DNA of 55,264 nucleotides from Borreliella burgdorferi B31 (GTDB lineage Bacteria; Spirochaetota; Spirochaetia; Borreliales; Borreliaceae): NCBI RefSeq assembly GCF_000008685.2, contig NC_001318.1, positions 834,041 to 889,304 of the forward strand, read 5' to 3'. Shown piece by piece: positions 27,744 to 36,071 of this stretch (position 1 is its first letter; each line of letters starts with the position of its first letter). The notes under the pieces were generated by a model. It saw only the letters and a program-made list of their open reading frames with translations, ran no database searches and was not told where the DNA came from. The position numbers and the translations under genes were made by a program.

Positions 27744-28637
27744 TTGCGTTTGGATAAATATATTTTTTTAGAAGTGCTTGCTAATGATAATGGCAAGCGA
27801 CTAGATTCAATTTTAATTAAAATTTTAAATTTTTCTAAAGCGAGTATAATAAAACATATTAGAAAAGGTGACATTAGGCTAAATGGTTTAAAATCACATT
27901 TTTCATGCAGAGTTTGCAAAGGTGATAAAATTTATTTGTACAAATCTTTAGCCCAAAATTTGAACTTAACCACGGATAAATGCTTTAAAAGCAATATTGA
28001 TTTTCAATATATTCGAAAAAGAATAATTTATGAAGACAGTGACTTACTTGTTTTAGATAAGCAAAAAGGTATTTTAGTTCATGGAGGTAAAAATTCTCTT
28101 GATTTTTTAGTGAATTCTTATCTTTTAAGTCAAAATTTAAGATCCCTAAGCTTTAAGCCTTCGGCAGTTCACAGGCTTGACAGAAATACTTCTGGTATTA
28201 TTATTTTTGCAAAAAATATAAATACTGCAAGAAAGCTAAGTGAGGCATTTAGTGGTGGATCTATAATTAAAAAATATTTTGCAATACTTTTAGGCGAGGT
28301 TAAGTCTCCTGTTGTTTATAAAAATCATTTATTTAGAAATAAAAGGTTGAGAAAAACTTTTGTTTTAGAAGATAAAAATTTTGTTAATGCAATTACAAAG
28401 GTTAATCCAATATTATCTTGCAAAAGAGCTACTCTTGTCGAGATTGTTATTGAAACAGGCTTTACCCATCAAATAAGGTCTCAGTGTTCCTTTAACAATC
28501 ATCCTTTAATTAATGACAAGAAATATTGTAATAAATTCAAGAAAAGCGATTACTTTTTACATGCTTTTTTGGTAAAATTTAATGGAACATTCTTTAAAAA
28601 GAATGAATTTTGCTCTAAGCCTAGTTTAGATTTTTAA
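27744..28637 (+). CDS. RluA/RluD-family rRNA pseudouridine synthase
   Basis: A 297-residue enzyme with an N-terminal S4 RNA-binding domain (RLDSILIKIL...KGDIRLNG, about residues 15-65). The RluA-type catalytic domain has Asp146 in HRLDRNTSGIIIFAK as the nucleophile. The C-terminal ETGFTHQIRSQ motif is also typical. RluC and RluD modify several uridines of 23S rRNA; the exact target cannot be decided from this sequence. Start TTG 27744 is preceded by AGGGG at 27733-27737, which overlaps the panF stop codon. Confidence 0.9.
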   Translation: MRLDKYIFLEVLANDNGKRLDSILIKILNFSKASIIKHIRKGDIRLNGLKSHFSCRVCKGDKIYLYKSLAQNLNLTTDKCFKSNIDFQYIRKRIIYEDSDLLVLDKQKGILVHGGKNSLDFLVNSYLLSQNLRSLSFKPSAVHRLDRNTSGIIIFAKNINTARKLSEAFSGGSIIKKYFAILLGEVKSPVVYKNHLFRNKRLRKTFVLEDKNFVNAITKVNPILSCKRATLVEIVIETGFTHQIRSQCSFNNHPLINDKKYCNKFKKSDYFLHAFLVKFNGTFFKKNEFCSKPSLDF

Positions 28638-28658
28638 AGCAAGTAAAAGATATTTTTG

Positions 28659-29606
28659 ATGTCTATGAATTTTCAGAATTTTTCAAGTGATTTTTTTTTA
28701 AAAAAAATATTAAGCAAGGTTAAAGACTTTGCAATTAGCATTAAGCATAAATTTGTTAGGGTTAAGGTGTATGCATTAGTAGGATCTGCTGGAACTGGCA
28801 AGAGCTTTAGATCGCATTTGGTAGCAGATAAATATTCAATACCTTTAATAATTGATGATGGTGTTTTAATTAAAAATATGAAAATTATTGCCGGAAGTTC
28901 TGCTAAGTTTGAAGATAATGTTTTTAAAGCGGTAAGGCGATCTGTATTTGAAGATGATGCTCATTGCAGAGAAATGCTTGAAGTGCTTGCAAAAGAAGAA
29001 TTTAATAAAATATTAATATTAGGAACAAGTCTTAAAATGATAGATAAAATAATTTCAAAACTTTTGTTGCCAAATGTTTTTAAGATTATTTACATAACAG
29101 ATGTTTCAACCAGGCAGGAAATAGAAAAAGCAAGAATTTCAAGGCAAATGGGGGAGCATGTTGTACCAGCAGCTGCTTTTGAAATAACGTCTATTAGGCC
29201 CAATTTGCTATTAAACTCAATTAAAGTTTTTTTTAAAAGCGGATGGTTCTTTGCTAGGAAGAAAAATTATATTCGATCTGTTGTAAGGCCCCATTTTTAT
29301 GAAGAAGGGGTTTTATCTATTTCTAAGAGAGCTGTAAGGCAAATTATTGAACATTGTGTTTCTGAGTATGATAGAAATTATATTGTTTATGATCTTAAAA
29401 TCAAAAAAGATGGAAACAATTACCTTTTTAAACTGTTTTTAAATATTCCTCTTGGAAATAACTTGCTTAATAATACAGAAATGCTTAGAACCTATATTAT
29501 TACGAACGTACTTAAGTATACAATAATTAATATATTATCTATCGATATAGTTATACATAAATTTTATGACAAAAAAGATTATTTAGAAGAGAGCTATGAA
29601 GGTTGA
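28659..29606 (+). CDS. P-loop nucleotide-binding protein with Asp23-like C-terminal domain
   Basis: A 315-residue protein of unknown function. A Walker A motif GSAGTGKS occupies residues 42-49, followed by an ATPase-like core (LIIDDGVLI, FNKILILGTSLKMID). There is a polar segment with RISRQMGEHVVP. The last ~100 residues (GVLSISKRAVRQIIEH..., LFKLFLNIPLG..., SIDIVIHKFYDK) follow the strand-helix pattern of Asp23/Gls24 alkaline-shock domains. The start could be TTG 28656 or ATG 28659; ATG is used here, with only a weak upstream binding site. The 3' end overlaps murC by 11 bases. The P-loop is clear; the Asp23 resemblance is my inference. Confidence 0.7.
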   Translation: MSMNFQNFSSDFFLKKILSKVKDFAISIKHKFVRVKVYALVGSAGTGKSFRSHLVADKYSIPLIIDDGVLIKNMKIIAGSSAKFEDNVFKAVRRSVFEDDAHCREMLEVLAKEEFNKILILGTSLKMIDKIISKLLLPNVFKIIYITDVSTRQEIEKARISRQMGEHVVPAAAFEITSIRPNLLLNSIKVFFKSGWFFARKKNYIRSVVRPHFYEEGVLSISKRAVRQIIEHCVSEYDRNYIVYDLKIKKDGNNYLFKLFLNIPLGNNLLNNTEMLRTYIITNVLKYTIINILSIDIVIHKFYDKKDYLEESYEG

Positions 29607-31002
29607 TTTTGACGATTTGAATAATATTTTTTTTGTAGGAATAAAGGGAAGTGGGGCTTGTTCTCTGGCTTGTTTTTTAAATTCAAAAGGGTATTGTGTA
29701 GAAGGGGTAGATGTTTCTGATAAATTTTATACCGATGAAATTTTAAGTAATAATAAAATATCTTATTATGATAATATTTATGAGTTTTCATTAAAACAGC
29801 TTGATAGGTCTTTTGATTTAATAGTATATTCTTCAGCCTATAATAAGGATGGTTTGCAAGTTTTACTTGAGGCAAAAGAATTAAATATACCTATTTTATC
29901 TTATCCTGAGGCTCTTGGAGAGCTTTCTAGAAAGTACTATAGCATTGGAATTGCAGGTTCTCATGGTAAAACTACCACTACGGCGTTTTTAGGTGTTCTT
30001 TTTAATAAATTAGGATTAAATCCCAATGTTATTGTGGGGTCAAGTGTTAAAGATTTTAAAGATAATTCTGCAATAGCAGGTATTAGCAATATTTTTATTG
30101 TTGAAACTTGTGAATATAAGAAACATTTTTTGAATTTTAGCCCTAATATGCTTATTTTAACCAATGTTGACTACGAGCATGTTGATTTTTTTAAAAATTA
30201 TGAGGCTCTTGAAGAGGCTTTTTTACAGTATATTAATAATTTAAAGAAAAATGGAATATTGATAATTAATTCCGATGATAATAATTTGCTTAAAATTAAA
30301 AGGCAAATCAACAGAAAAGATATAAGTATTTTTAGCTATGGGTCTGGAGATTTATCTGATTTTCAAATAAGTAATATTGCAGTTAGGAGTGAATATTTTT
30401 GTTTTTCTTTTTTAGGCTTGTTAAATGTTGAGCTTAAGACTGTTTTATTTCATAATGTATTAAATTTTTCAGCAGCGCTTTTGGCTTTAAATCTTTTCTT
30501 AGAAAGTAATGGGAAATCAATTTTTGATTTTGAAGAAGCAATAAAGAGAATTGCAAAAAATTATAGCGGTATAAAAAGAAGGGTTGAAGTTGTTAAAGAG
30601 GAAAATGGAGTGATTTACATGGACGATTATGCTCATCATCCTAGGGAAATTAAAAATACTCTTTTTGGTATTAAAAATTTTTATAAGAATAAACGTATAA
30701 TTTTGGATTTTATGCCTCATACCTTTACAAGAACAAAAGAATTTTTTGCCGATTTTGTTGAAGTTCTAAGTGCTGCCGATATATTAATTTTGCACAATAT
30801 ATATCTTTCAAATAGGGAAAATTTTAATCCAGATGAACTTTCTGTTAAATTGTTTTTAAATATTAAAAAAATAAATAAGAATACTTATTTTTTTAAGGAT
30901 GTTAAAGACTCTATTAATTTTATAAAAAGTTTATTAATATCTGGAGACTTGTTTATTACAATGGGCGCTGGAAATAATTTTATTTTACACGATTTTCTGT
31001 AA
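29596..31002 (+). CDS. murC: UDP-N-acetylmuramate--L-alanine ligase MurC
   Basis: A 468-residue Mur ligase that adds the first amino acid to UDP-MurNAc in peptidoglycan synthesis. The N-terminal UDP-binding loop appears as GIKGSGACSLA. The ATP-binding GSHGKTTTT begins at residue 121, and YAHHPREI in the C-terminal domain is the conserved MurC/Mpl signature. The ATG overlaps the end of the preceding P-loop gene. yicC follows after ten bases. Confidence 0.96.
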   Translation: MKVDFDDLNNIFFVGIKGSGACSLACFLNSKGYCVEGVDVSDKFYTDEILSNNKISYYDNIYEFSLKQLDRSFDLIVYSSAYNKDGLQVLLEAKELNIPILSYPEALGELSRKYYSIGIAGSHGKTTTTAFLGVLFNKLGLNPNVIVGSSVKDFKDNSAIAGISNIFIVETCEYKKHFLNFSPNMLILTNVDYEHVDFFKNYEALEEAFLQYINNLKKNGILIINSDDNNLLKIKRQINRKDISIFSYGSGDLSDFQISNIAVRSEYFCFSFLGLLNVELKTVLFHNVLNFSAALLALNLFLESNGKSIFDFEEAIKRIAKNYSGIKRRVEVVKEENGVIYMDDYAHHPREIKNTLFGIKNFYKNKRIILDFMPHTFTRTKEFFADFVEVLSAADILILHNIYLSNRENFNPDELSVKLFLNIKKINKNTYFFKDVKDSINFIKSLLISGDLFITMGAGNNFILHDFL

Positions 31003-31012
31003 GGGTGTTATA

Positions 31013-31879
31013 TTGAAAAGCATGACGGGATTTTTTTATTTGGAAAAGATAATTGGTAACTATATGTTTAGTGTTAATTTGAAATCTTATAATGGAAAGT
31101 TTTTAGAATTTAAATTTAGGTTACCAGAAATTTTTTCTGGCTATGATCTTGATATAAGAAATTTGATTTCAAAATATATTAGCAGAGGCAATGTTTTTTT
31201 AAATGTAGGATATAAAGAATTGGTTCCTAGTGTGAATTTTACGATTAATCCCAATTATATTGAGGCTATTTCTAGGCTTAGAGATTCTTTGGCACATACC
31301 AATCTTAATATTAAAAACGAACTAAGTTTGGGCGATTTTTTATCATTAAAAGGAGCTTTGATAATTGATGAGGATAGTGAACATCAAGAAGAGATTTATG
31401 GGTTGTTTAAAGGTGTTCTAGAAGAAGCTTTATTACATTACAATAATGGAAGAAGTTTTGAAGGAGAAAATACCAAGTCAGACATAGTGTCAACCCTTGT
31501 GTTAATAGAGCGGGACCTTAAAATTGTTAAAGATGCTTGCAGTGATATAAATGTCAAATTATTTGCAAGTATTAAAGAAAATATTTCTAAATTAATGGAT
31601 GAATTTAGAGATTTAAATATTGCAGAAGAGGCAGCTAAAATGGCAATTCGTCTAGACATTAATGAAGAGATCATGCGCTTAGATTCTCATATAGAAACTT
31701 TTTATAAAAATCTTGAATATGAGATATGTGGTAAAGCTCTTGAATTTATTTCTCAAGAAATGCACAGAGAAATAACAACCATGAGTAATAAGGCGGTTGA
31801 TCTTGATATTAAGAATTTGATTTTGAATATGAAGTTAAATTTAGAAAAAATAAAAGAGCAAATAAGGAATGTTGAATGA
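31013..31879 (+). CDS. yicC: YicC-family endoribonuclease
   Basis: A 288-residue protein starting at TTG 31013 (KSMTGFFYLEK; the family begins 'i.SMTGFar'), with AAGGGTG at 31001-31007. The C-terminal half carries the conserved DINEEIMRLDSHIETF segment and the ending EMHREITTMSNKAVDLDI, which matches the family 'qEm.REinTigSKa.d'. YicC proteins are reported to act as endoribonucleases and, in E. coli, to work with PNPase on small RNA decay. The stop codon overlaps cmk by ATGA. Confidence 0.9.
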   Translation: MKSMTGFFYLEKIIGNYMFSVNLKSYNGKFLEFKFRLPEIFSGYDLDIRNLISKYISRGNVFLNVGYKELVPSVNFTINPNYIEAISRLRDSLAHTNLNIKNELSLGDFLSLKGALIIDEDSEHQEEIYGLFKGVLEEALLHYNNGRSFEGENTKSDIVSTLVLIERDLKIVKDACSDINVKLFASIKENISKLMDEFRDLNIAEEAAKMAIRLDINEEIMRLDSHIETFYKNLEYEICGKALEFISQEMHREITTMSNKAVDLDIKNLILNMKLNLEKIKEQIRNVE

Positions 31880-32418
31880 AAATAGCACTTTCTGGTAAGA
31901 GTGGTTGTGGCAATACTACTGTAAGCGGGATGATTGCCAAACATTACGGTCTTGAGTTTATTAATTATACTTTTCATGATATTGCAAGAGAGCATAATAT
32001 TCCTTTTTCAGAGTTTTATGAAAAAGAGATAATAGGCAGAAATGATTATTATTGGGATAAATACCTTGATAATAGATTGTCTGTGCTTTCTAGAAAAAAT
32101 AATACAGTGCTTGCATCTCGTCTTGCTATTTGGATTTCTAAGAGTGCTGATTTAAAAATATATCTTTATGCTAAAATGGAAGTTAGAGCTGAGAGAATAA
32201 TGACTAGAGAGGGGGGCATGTATTCTGACGTTTTAAGCAGTACTTTTATTAGAGATGAAAATGACAAAAAAAGATATTTAGCTATTTACAATATAGATAT
32301 TGATGATTATTTTTCAGAGACCGATTTAGTGATTGATGTTACAAATATTAATCCAAATGAAGTTTTTGAATTAATTAGAGATGAAATTGATAAAAGAAAC
32401 TTGAAAAAAAATAGCTAA
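31876..32418 (+). CDS. cmk: Cytidylate kinase, type-2 (AAA_17-like) family
   Basis: A 180-residue protein, shorter than E. coli Cmk and of the archaeal/spirochaetal CMP-kinase-like type. The phosphate-binding loop is GKSGCGNTT (residues 7-15), with Asn13 where a classical Walker A has Lys. As I recall, the same form occurs in related spirochaete proteins. Further features are RLAIWISKSADLKIYLYA and the lid-like RIMTREGGMYSDV with Arg residues. It phosphorylates CMP/dCMP if the assignment is correct. It is coupled to yicC by a four-base overlap. rpoZ follows. Confidence 0.8.
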   Translation: MKIALSGKSGCGNTTVSGMIAKHYGLEFINYTFHDIAREHNIPFSEFYEKEIIGRNDYYWDKYLDNRLSVLSRKNNTVLASRLAIWISKSADLKIYLYAKMEVRAERIMTREGGMYSDVLSSTFIRDENDKKRYLAIYNIDIDDYFSETDLVIDVTNINPNEVFELIRDEIDKRNLKKNS

Positions 32419-32453
32419 ACTTATTTAATATGTTTGGTTTATAAGGAGATTAA

Positions 32454-32654
32454 ATGACTAAAGTGCCTTTAAAAAAAATACAAGATTTTGATGGAAATTT
32501 TTATGAACTTGTTGTTGCAACTATAATGCGCACTGAGCAAATTATAGACAATATTTCTTTAGCAGAACACGCTATTTTTGATGATAAAATATTAGGGCAA
32601 GCTTTTAATGACGTTTTGACTGGTAAATTTAGATATTCAATTGAAGGAAGATAG
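32454..32654 (+). CDS. rpoZ: RNA polymerase omega subunit-like protein
   Basis: A 66-residue protein with a good AAGGAG (32443-32448) before ATG 32454. The pattern [18 protein letters not shown] followed by [18 protein letters not shown] fits the omega/RpoZ core: 'NRFdLV..aa.RA.ql' and the C-terminal 'A..Ei..GKi.y'. Omega stabilises the beta' subunit. Its length and place between a nucleotide kinase gene and miaA are consistent. The protein is divergent, so confidence is moderate. miaA starts inside its last codons. Confidence 0.8.
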   Translation: MTKVPLKKIQDFDGNFYELVVATIMRTEQIIDNISLAEHAIFDDKILGQAFNDVLTGKFRYSIEGR

Positions 32655-33561
32655 AGTAGTTTTTATTTTTGGCCCTACAGCTGTGGGCAAAAGCAATATT
32701 TTATTTCATTTTCCAAAAAATAAAGCAGAAATTATTAATGTTGACTCTATTCAAGTTTATAAAGAGTTTAATATAGCTTCTTCAAAGCCAAGTAAAAATT
32801 TAATGAAACATATAAAGCATCATTTAGTAGATTTTTTAGATCCCGAAAAGGATTATACTATTGGAATTTTTTACGAACAAGCTTTAAAAATAGTAAAAGA
32901 AATAAGACAGAAAAAAAAAATTCCTATATTTGTAGGAGGTACTGCTTTTTATTTTAAGCATTTAAAGGATGGATTTCCTTCAACACCCTTGGTTACTTCT
33001 AAAATAAGAATTTATGTAAACAATCTTTTAGAGCTTAAGGGTAAATCTTATCTTTTAAAAGAATTAAAAAATGTAGATCCCATCAGATTTAATATGTTAA
33101 ATAAGAATGATATTTATCGCATTAAAAGATCGCTTGAGGTTTACTATCAAACAGGAATTCCTATTAGCCAATTTCAAAAAAAACAAAGTAGCGAATTTAA
33201 AAATATTGTGATTATAGGCCTTAAGAGATCTTTTGAAGATTTGAAAACCAGAATATCAATAAGAATTAATGAAATGCTTAATAGTGGACTACTTTCCGAG
33301 ATTAAAGGTTTATTTAGCAAGGGTTACAATGAAAATACTCCGGCTTTTAAAGGAATAGGCTATAATGAGTTTTTGTTATGGAAAAGTAGACCTTGCTATG
33401 GTTTAAATGATATAATAGGTTTAATAAACAAAAATTCGTTTTTATATGCAAAAAGGCAAATGACCTTTTTTGCCAAAATTTCTGATGTTTTATGGCTTCA
33501 TCCAGAGGATGATTTAGATAACATTTTGAATTTAATTTTTAAGGTTGATAAGGAGATTTAG
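32641..33561 (+). CDS. miaA: tRNA dimethylallyltransferase MiaA
   Basis: A 306-residue enzyme that adds an isopentenyl group to A37 of tRNAs reading UNN codons. The P-loop is GPTAVGKS at residues 11-18. The conserved [19 protein letters not shown] follows (family 'I..DS.QVYrgldIgTaKP'), then GGTAFYFK (usually GGTGLY) and FKGIGYNEF. Start TTG 32641 overlaps the end of rpoZ by 14 bases and has no good binding site, so coupling is likely. Confidence 0.95.
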   Translation: MKEDRVVFIFGPTAVGKSNILFHFPKNKAEIINVDSIQVYKEFNIASSKPSKNLMKHIKHHLVDFLDPEKDYTIGIFYEQALKIVKEIRQKKKIPIFVGGTAFYFKHLKDGFPSTPLVTSKIRIYVNNLLELKGKSYLLKELKNVDPIRFNMLNKNDIYRIKRSLEVYYQTGIPISQFQKKQSSEFKNIVIIGLKRSFEDLKTRISIRINEMLNSGLLSEIKGLFSKGYNENTPAFKGIGYNEFLLWKSRPCYGLNDIIGLINKNSFLYAKRQMTFFAKISDVLWLHPEDDLDNILNLIFKVDKEI

Positions 33562-33564
33562 GGA

Positions 33565-33660
33565 GTGCCTTGCGGAAGAAAAAGAAAATTAAAAAAAATT
33601 TCTACCCATAAAAGGAAGAAAAAAAGAAGAAAAAATAGACATAAGAAAAAAAATAAGTAA
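33565..33660 (+). CDS. AURKAIP1/COX24-domain small ribosomal protein (bS22/mS38-like)
   Basis: A 31-codon gene starting at GTG 33565, four bases after miaA, with AAGGAG at 33550-33555. The product is almost entirely Lys/Arg/His: it opens PCGRKRKLKKIST, continues HKRKKKRRKNRHKKK, and ends NK. This matches the short bacterial AURKAIP1/COX24-domain proteins, related to mitochondrial mS38 and bacterial bS22, which sit on the small ribosomal subunit near the decoding region. It is too short for ordinary gene finders. I am confident it is a real gene because of the binding site and near-canonical sequence. Confidence 0.85.
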   Translation: MPCGRKRKLKKISTHKRKKKRRKNRHKKKNK

Positions 33661-33666
33661 TTTATT

Positions 33667-33695
33667 ACATTGATCGGACTTTTGTCCGGTTATGT
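33667..33695. terminator. Possible bidirectional terminator hairpin
   Basis: CGGAC (33675-33679) and GTCCG (33684-33688) form a G/C-rich stem around a TTTT loop. A flanking T:G wobble and an outer ACAT/ATGT match at 33667-33670 and 33692-33695 extend it. It lies between the convergent small ribosomal protein gene and the leftward lipoprotein gene. No strong T-run follows on the plus strand, so it is only a plausible terminator. Confidence 0.4.
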
Positions 33696-33702
33696 AGTAA
33701 AG

Positions 33703-34074
33703 CTATTTAGAATGATCAATTATTAAATTGTTGACTATATTGATGTCTTTGCTAAAGATGTATCTTTTAGTTCCCTTGTAATTGACTAGGATCCAATTTC
33801 CTTCAATTCCATAGCGCTCTGTTTTTTCTAGTGTTTTTTCAATTTTTACGACTTCGTCTTTTCTGAGTAGAATTGCGTAATCATAATCCAATTCGCTATT
33901 TTTCTTAGTGCTTTTACTAAGAAAAGCATAATCTTTTATTATTATGCCCATTTTATTGCTAAAGCCAAGAATGCTGCTTTTGGGCAAATCTAATTTTTGA
34001 ATGAGAGGAATTTTGTTATTTTTATTGCAAGCTAAAAGAATTAAGGATATTAAATATAATGTTTTTGTATTCAT
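33703..34074 (-). CDS. Small putative lipoprotein
   Basis: A 123-residue protein with a lipoprotein signal peptide ending in LILLAC (Cys16), so it is probably exported and lipid-anchored. The mature part has short beta strands (NWILVNYKGTKRYIFSKDI) reminiscent of an SH3-like fold, but no firm family match is visible. It is transcribed leftward, divergent from the next gene. The start ATG is preceded by GGGAAATT on its strand. Confidence 0.7.
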   Translation of the reverse strand: MNTKTLYLISLILLACNKNNKIPLIQKLDLPKSSILGFSNKMGIIIKDYAFLSKSTKKNSELDYDYAILLRKDEVVKIEKTLEKTERYGIEGNWILVNYKGTKRYIFSKDINIVNNLIIDHSK

Positions 34075-34110
34075 AATTTCCCAGATTTTTTATATACTAC
34101 TTTAGTGTGT

Positions 34111-34134
34111 TACTATAATAATATAGTATTTTTT
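34111..34134. promoter_or_regulatory. Inverted repeat overlapping a -10 box in a divergent intergenic region
   Basis: TACTATA (34111-34117) and TATAGTA (34122-34128) form a seven-base dyad around ATAA, followed by six Ts. A TATAAT at 34114-34119 lies inside it and would serve the rightward gene at 34155. The dyad could be an operator for the divergent pair. A terminator function is less likely because no rightward gene lies immediately upstream. Confidence 0.3.
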
Positions 34135-34154
34135 AGAATTTTTAAGGATTGTTA

Positions 34155-34700
34155 ATGAAGAAATATCTTTTTTTTATTTTATTTCTCATCTCTTCTAATA
34201 ATTTAATTGTTTCTTATCCACTTTCTTTTGGTGGAGGTTTTTCTTATCAATTTACTAATTATACTGATAAAACAGGCGCCACTAAATTTGCTCCAAATTT
34301 TACCAGAGCAGATCATGGGATTAATTTGAATTTATTTTTTGATGCAAATTATGTACTTTTTGAAATGTCTTACAAAGAGGCTTTTGTTGTTACTCACAAT
34401 GGGAGATATTTCTCGCTTGGGCTTTATGGAACATATCCAATGGTTTTCAAAGAGCAGGTTAGAATGCTTTTCCCATTAATTGGGTTTAAATATGCTTTTG
34501 ATTTAAGCTCTAATAACTTCAATCTCTTTTTTTTAAGCATGGGGCTTGCTGCTGATCTTTTTATTCCCGATCTTGATGGTTTATATATTAGGCCTTTGTT
34601 TATGCTTTCTATTTCTCCATTTTCTAATTATAAAAATTTTTCTGGGTTAACAACTGAGATTATGCTTGGATTTAATATCGGTTGGAGATTTTTCAATTAG
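34155..34700 (+). CDS. Small exported, probably outer-membrane beta-barrel protein
   Basis: A 181-residue protein from ATG 34155 with AAGGA at 34144-34148. It has a signal peptide (KKYLFFILFLISS...SYP). The mature protein is an alternation of amphipathic strands rich in Gly, Phe and Tyr (LSFGGGFSYQF, INLNLFFDANYVLFEMSY, RYFSLGLYGTYP, EIMLGFNIGWRFFN). That pattern and the aromatic C-terminal strand suggest an eight-stranded outer-membrane barrel. The function is unknown. The last eight bases overlap the convergent NAGPA-family gene. A TTG at 34149 would add two residues. Confidence 0.65.
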   Translation: MKKYLFFILFLISSNNLIVSYPLSFGGGFSYQFTNYTDKTGATKFAPNFTRADHGINLNLFFDANYVLFEMSYKEAFVVTHNGRYFSLGLYGTYPMVFKEQVRMLFPLIGFKYAFDLSSNNFNLFFLSMGLAADLFIPDLDGLYIRPLFMLSISPFSNYKNFSGLTTEIMLGFNIGWRFFN

Positions 34701-35475
34701 GAAGTTTTATTCCTAAATGAAATGGGACAGGTCTTTCCTGTCCAAAGATGTTTGCTGTGAAGTTTAATTTGTAAGGAGCGTTATTTGATTTTACAACAAG
34801 AGTGCTTGAGCCCCCCCCGTCTAGATTAATAGCGTTAGTCATGCCGTAGCTTAATGCAAAATCAATAGCTTCATTAAGAGAGGCCCCTTTGCTATTATTG
34901 ACACCCCTTCCTTCTATTGTAACAAGAAATAAATGCTTGTTATTTTTATCAGTTCCTATTATTGTTCTTGGGTGCCTTGTTTCTTTAAAATTTTTTTTAT
35001 ACTTTCCGTTTTTGATTAAAACAAAAAATCCGCTAAATCCATAATCGCAGTTTTCTATTTCGTCTTCCTTGGGATTTAATATAATTTTGTTGTGCTTTAT
35101 TACAATCTCTCCGTAGTTATTTATTTGTTTTGAAATCATTTTTTTATTATATATGTATAGTCCTTTTGGGAAAAACATGTTTTGTTTAACTTCGTATGGA
35201 CTTGTGTTAATTGCAATGTCAACATTGTTAGAAATTAAGAAATGGCTTGTTGTTTGGCCTTTAAAGAAGTAATTATTTAGCTTTTTGTCGTAAATAGGTT
35301 TTGATATGGTAAATTTTAGATCTTTATTTTCAATTTTCACCAGAACATAATTGCTGTTTATGAAATAATCCCTAATAATTTTGTATTTGGATTTTTTGGT
35401 GATTGATTTGGACAGCATTAGTACTGATGAAATACTTAAAATCAATACTAGCAGTGTTAATATTTTTTTATTCAT
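34693..35475 (-). CDS. NAGPA-family (phosphodiester glycosidase domain) membrane-anchored protein
   Basis: A 260-residue protein with an N-terminal hydrophobic anchor or signal (residues 5-22). The C-terminal half carries the phosphodiester-glycosidase (NAGPA/DUF2233) core: RHPRTIIGTDKNNKHLFLVTIEGR, then AIDFALSYGMTNAINLDGGGSSTLV. The NLDGGGSST motif is the family hallmark. Members act on sugar-phosphodiester or exopolysaccharide-type substrates outside the cytoplasm; the substrate here is unknown. It overlaps its upstream neighbour by eight bases and its convergent neighbour by eight. Confidence 0.85.
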   Translation of the reverse strand: MNKKILTLLVLILSISSVLMLSKSITKKSKYKIIRDYFINSNYVLVKIENKDLKFTISKPIYDKKLNNYFFKGQTTSHFLISNNVDIAINTSPYEVKQNMFFPKGLYIYNKKMISKQINNYGEIVIKHNKIILNPKEDEIENCDYGFSGFFVLIKNGKYKKNFKETRHPRTIIGTDKNNKHLFLVTIEGRGVNNSKGASLNEAIDFALSYGMTNAINLDGGGSSTLVVKSNNAPYKLNFTANIFGQERPVPFHLGIKLPN

Positions 35476-35983
35476 TTCTTTTTATTTTATAAGAATAAAT
35501 GCTTTTGGGATAGTTTGTTAGTATTATGTTTTTAATTTTATTTGCTAATTTTTTATTTTTAAATTTTATAAGACTGAATATTTGATAAATTATTTTGACA
35601 TCTATATTTTTTTCGTTATTTAAAATTTTTTTGATTTCTTCTTCATTAATATTATCTTCATTTATTCTTAATTTTAGCGAAATGATTTCGTTTTTTATTT
35701 TTTGATTTTTGATCTTTTTTTGGTTTATTTTTTTTAAAAAATCATTAGCTTCTTTATATTTTTTTATTTTTAGATAATATTTTGTAATTAGCAGATAATG
35801 TTGTTCTAAGTCAAAATTTTTAATTTTATTTATTGTTTCTAATTCTTTTGACAGGTTATTGGTTAAATCATAAAGCATATGTAGCTTTATTAAATTTTCT
35901 ATATTTTCTTTATTATTACTCTGTAATTCAAAAGGAAAAATTAATAAAAATAATAAAACATAAAAAAAGGATAGCCAGTTCAT
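35468..35983 (-). CDS. Exported TPR-like helical protein
   Basis: A 171-residue protein with a signal peptide (SFFYVLLFLLIFPFELQS). A Lys/Asn/Ile-rich, entirely helical mature part follows. YLLITKYYLKIKKYKEANDFLKKI fits one TPR-like hairpin. No family is recognisable. Its 3' end overlaps the NAGPA-family gene by eight bases, so the two are probably made together, as scaffold plus enzyme or simply cotranscribed. The 88-base gap between this gene and hrpA is AT-rich; no clear promoter was identified there. Confidence 0.65.
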   Translation of the reverse strand: MNWLSFFYVLLFLLIFPFELQSNNKENIENLIKLHMLYDLTNNLSKELETINKIKNFDLEQHYLLITKYYLKIKKYKEANDFLKKINQKKIKNQKIKNEIISLKLRINEDNINEEEIKKILNNEKNIDVKIIYQIFSLIKFKNKKLANKIKNIILTNYPKSIYSYKIKRNE

Positions 35984-36071
35984 AATTTATTATAAACTTC
36001 ATTGCTGTTAACTTTGAATAATATTTGATTATTATATTTTATATTATAACAAGGCTTTCAAAGTTTAGTTT

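Noticed and set aside
34111-34134. Hairpin with T-run as an intrinsic terminator
   Set aside because: It lies between divergent genes with no nearby upstream rightward gene to terminate and overlaps a -10-like box, so it is listed only as a possible regulatory dyad.
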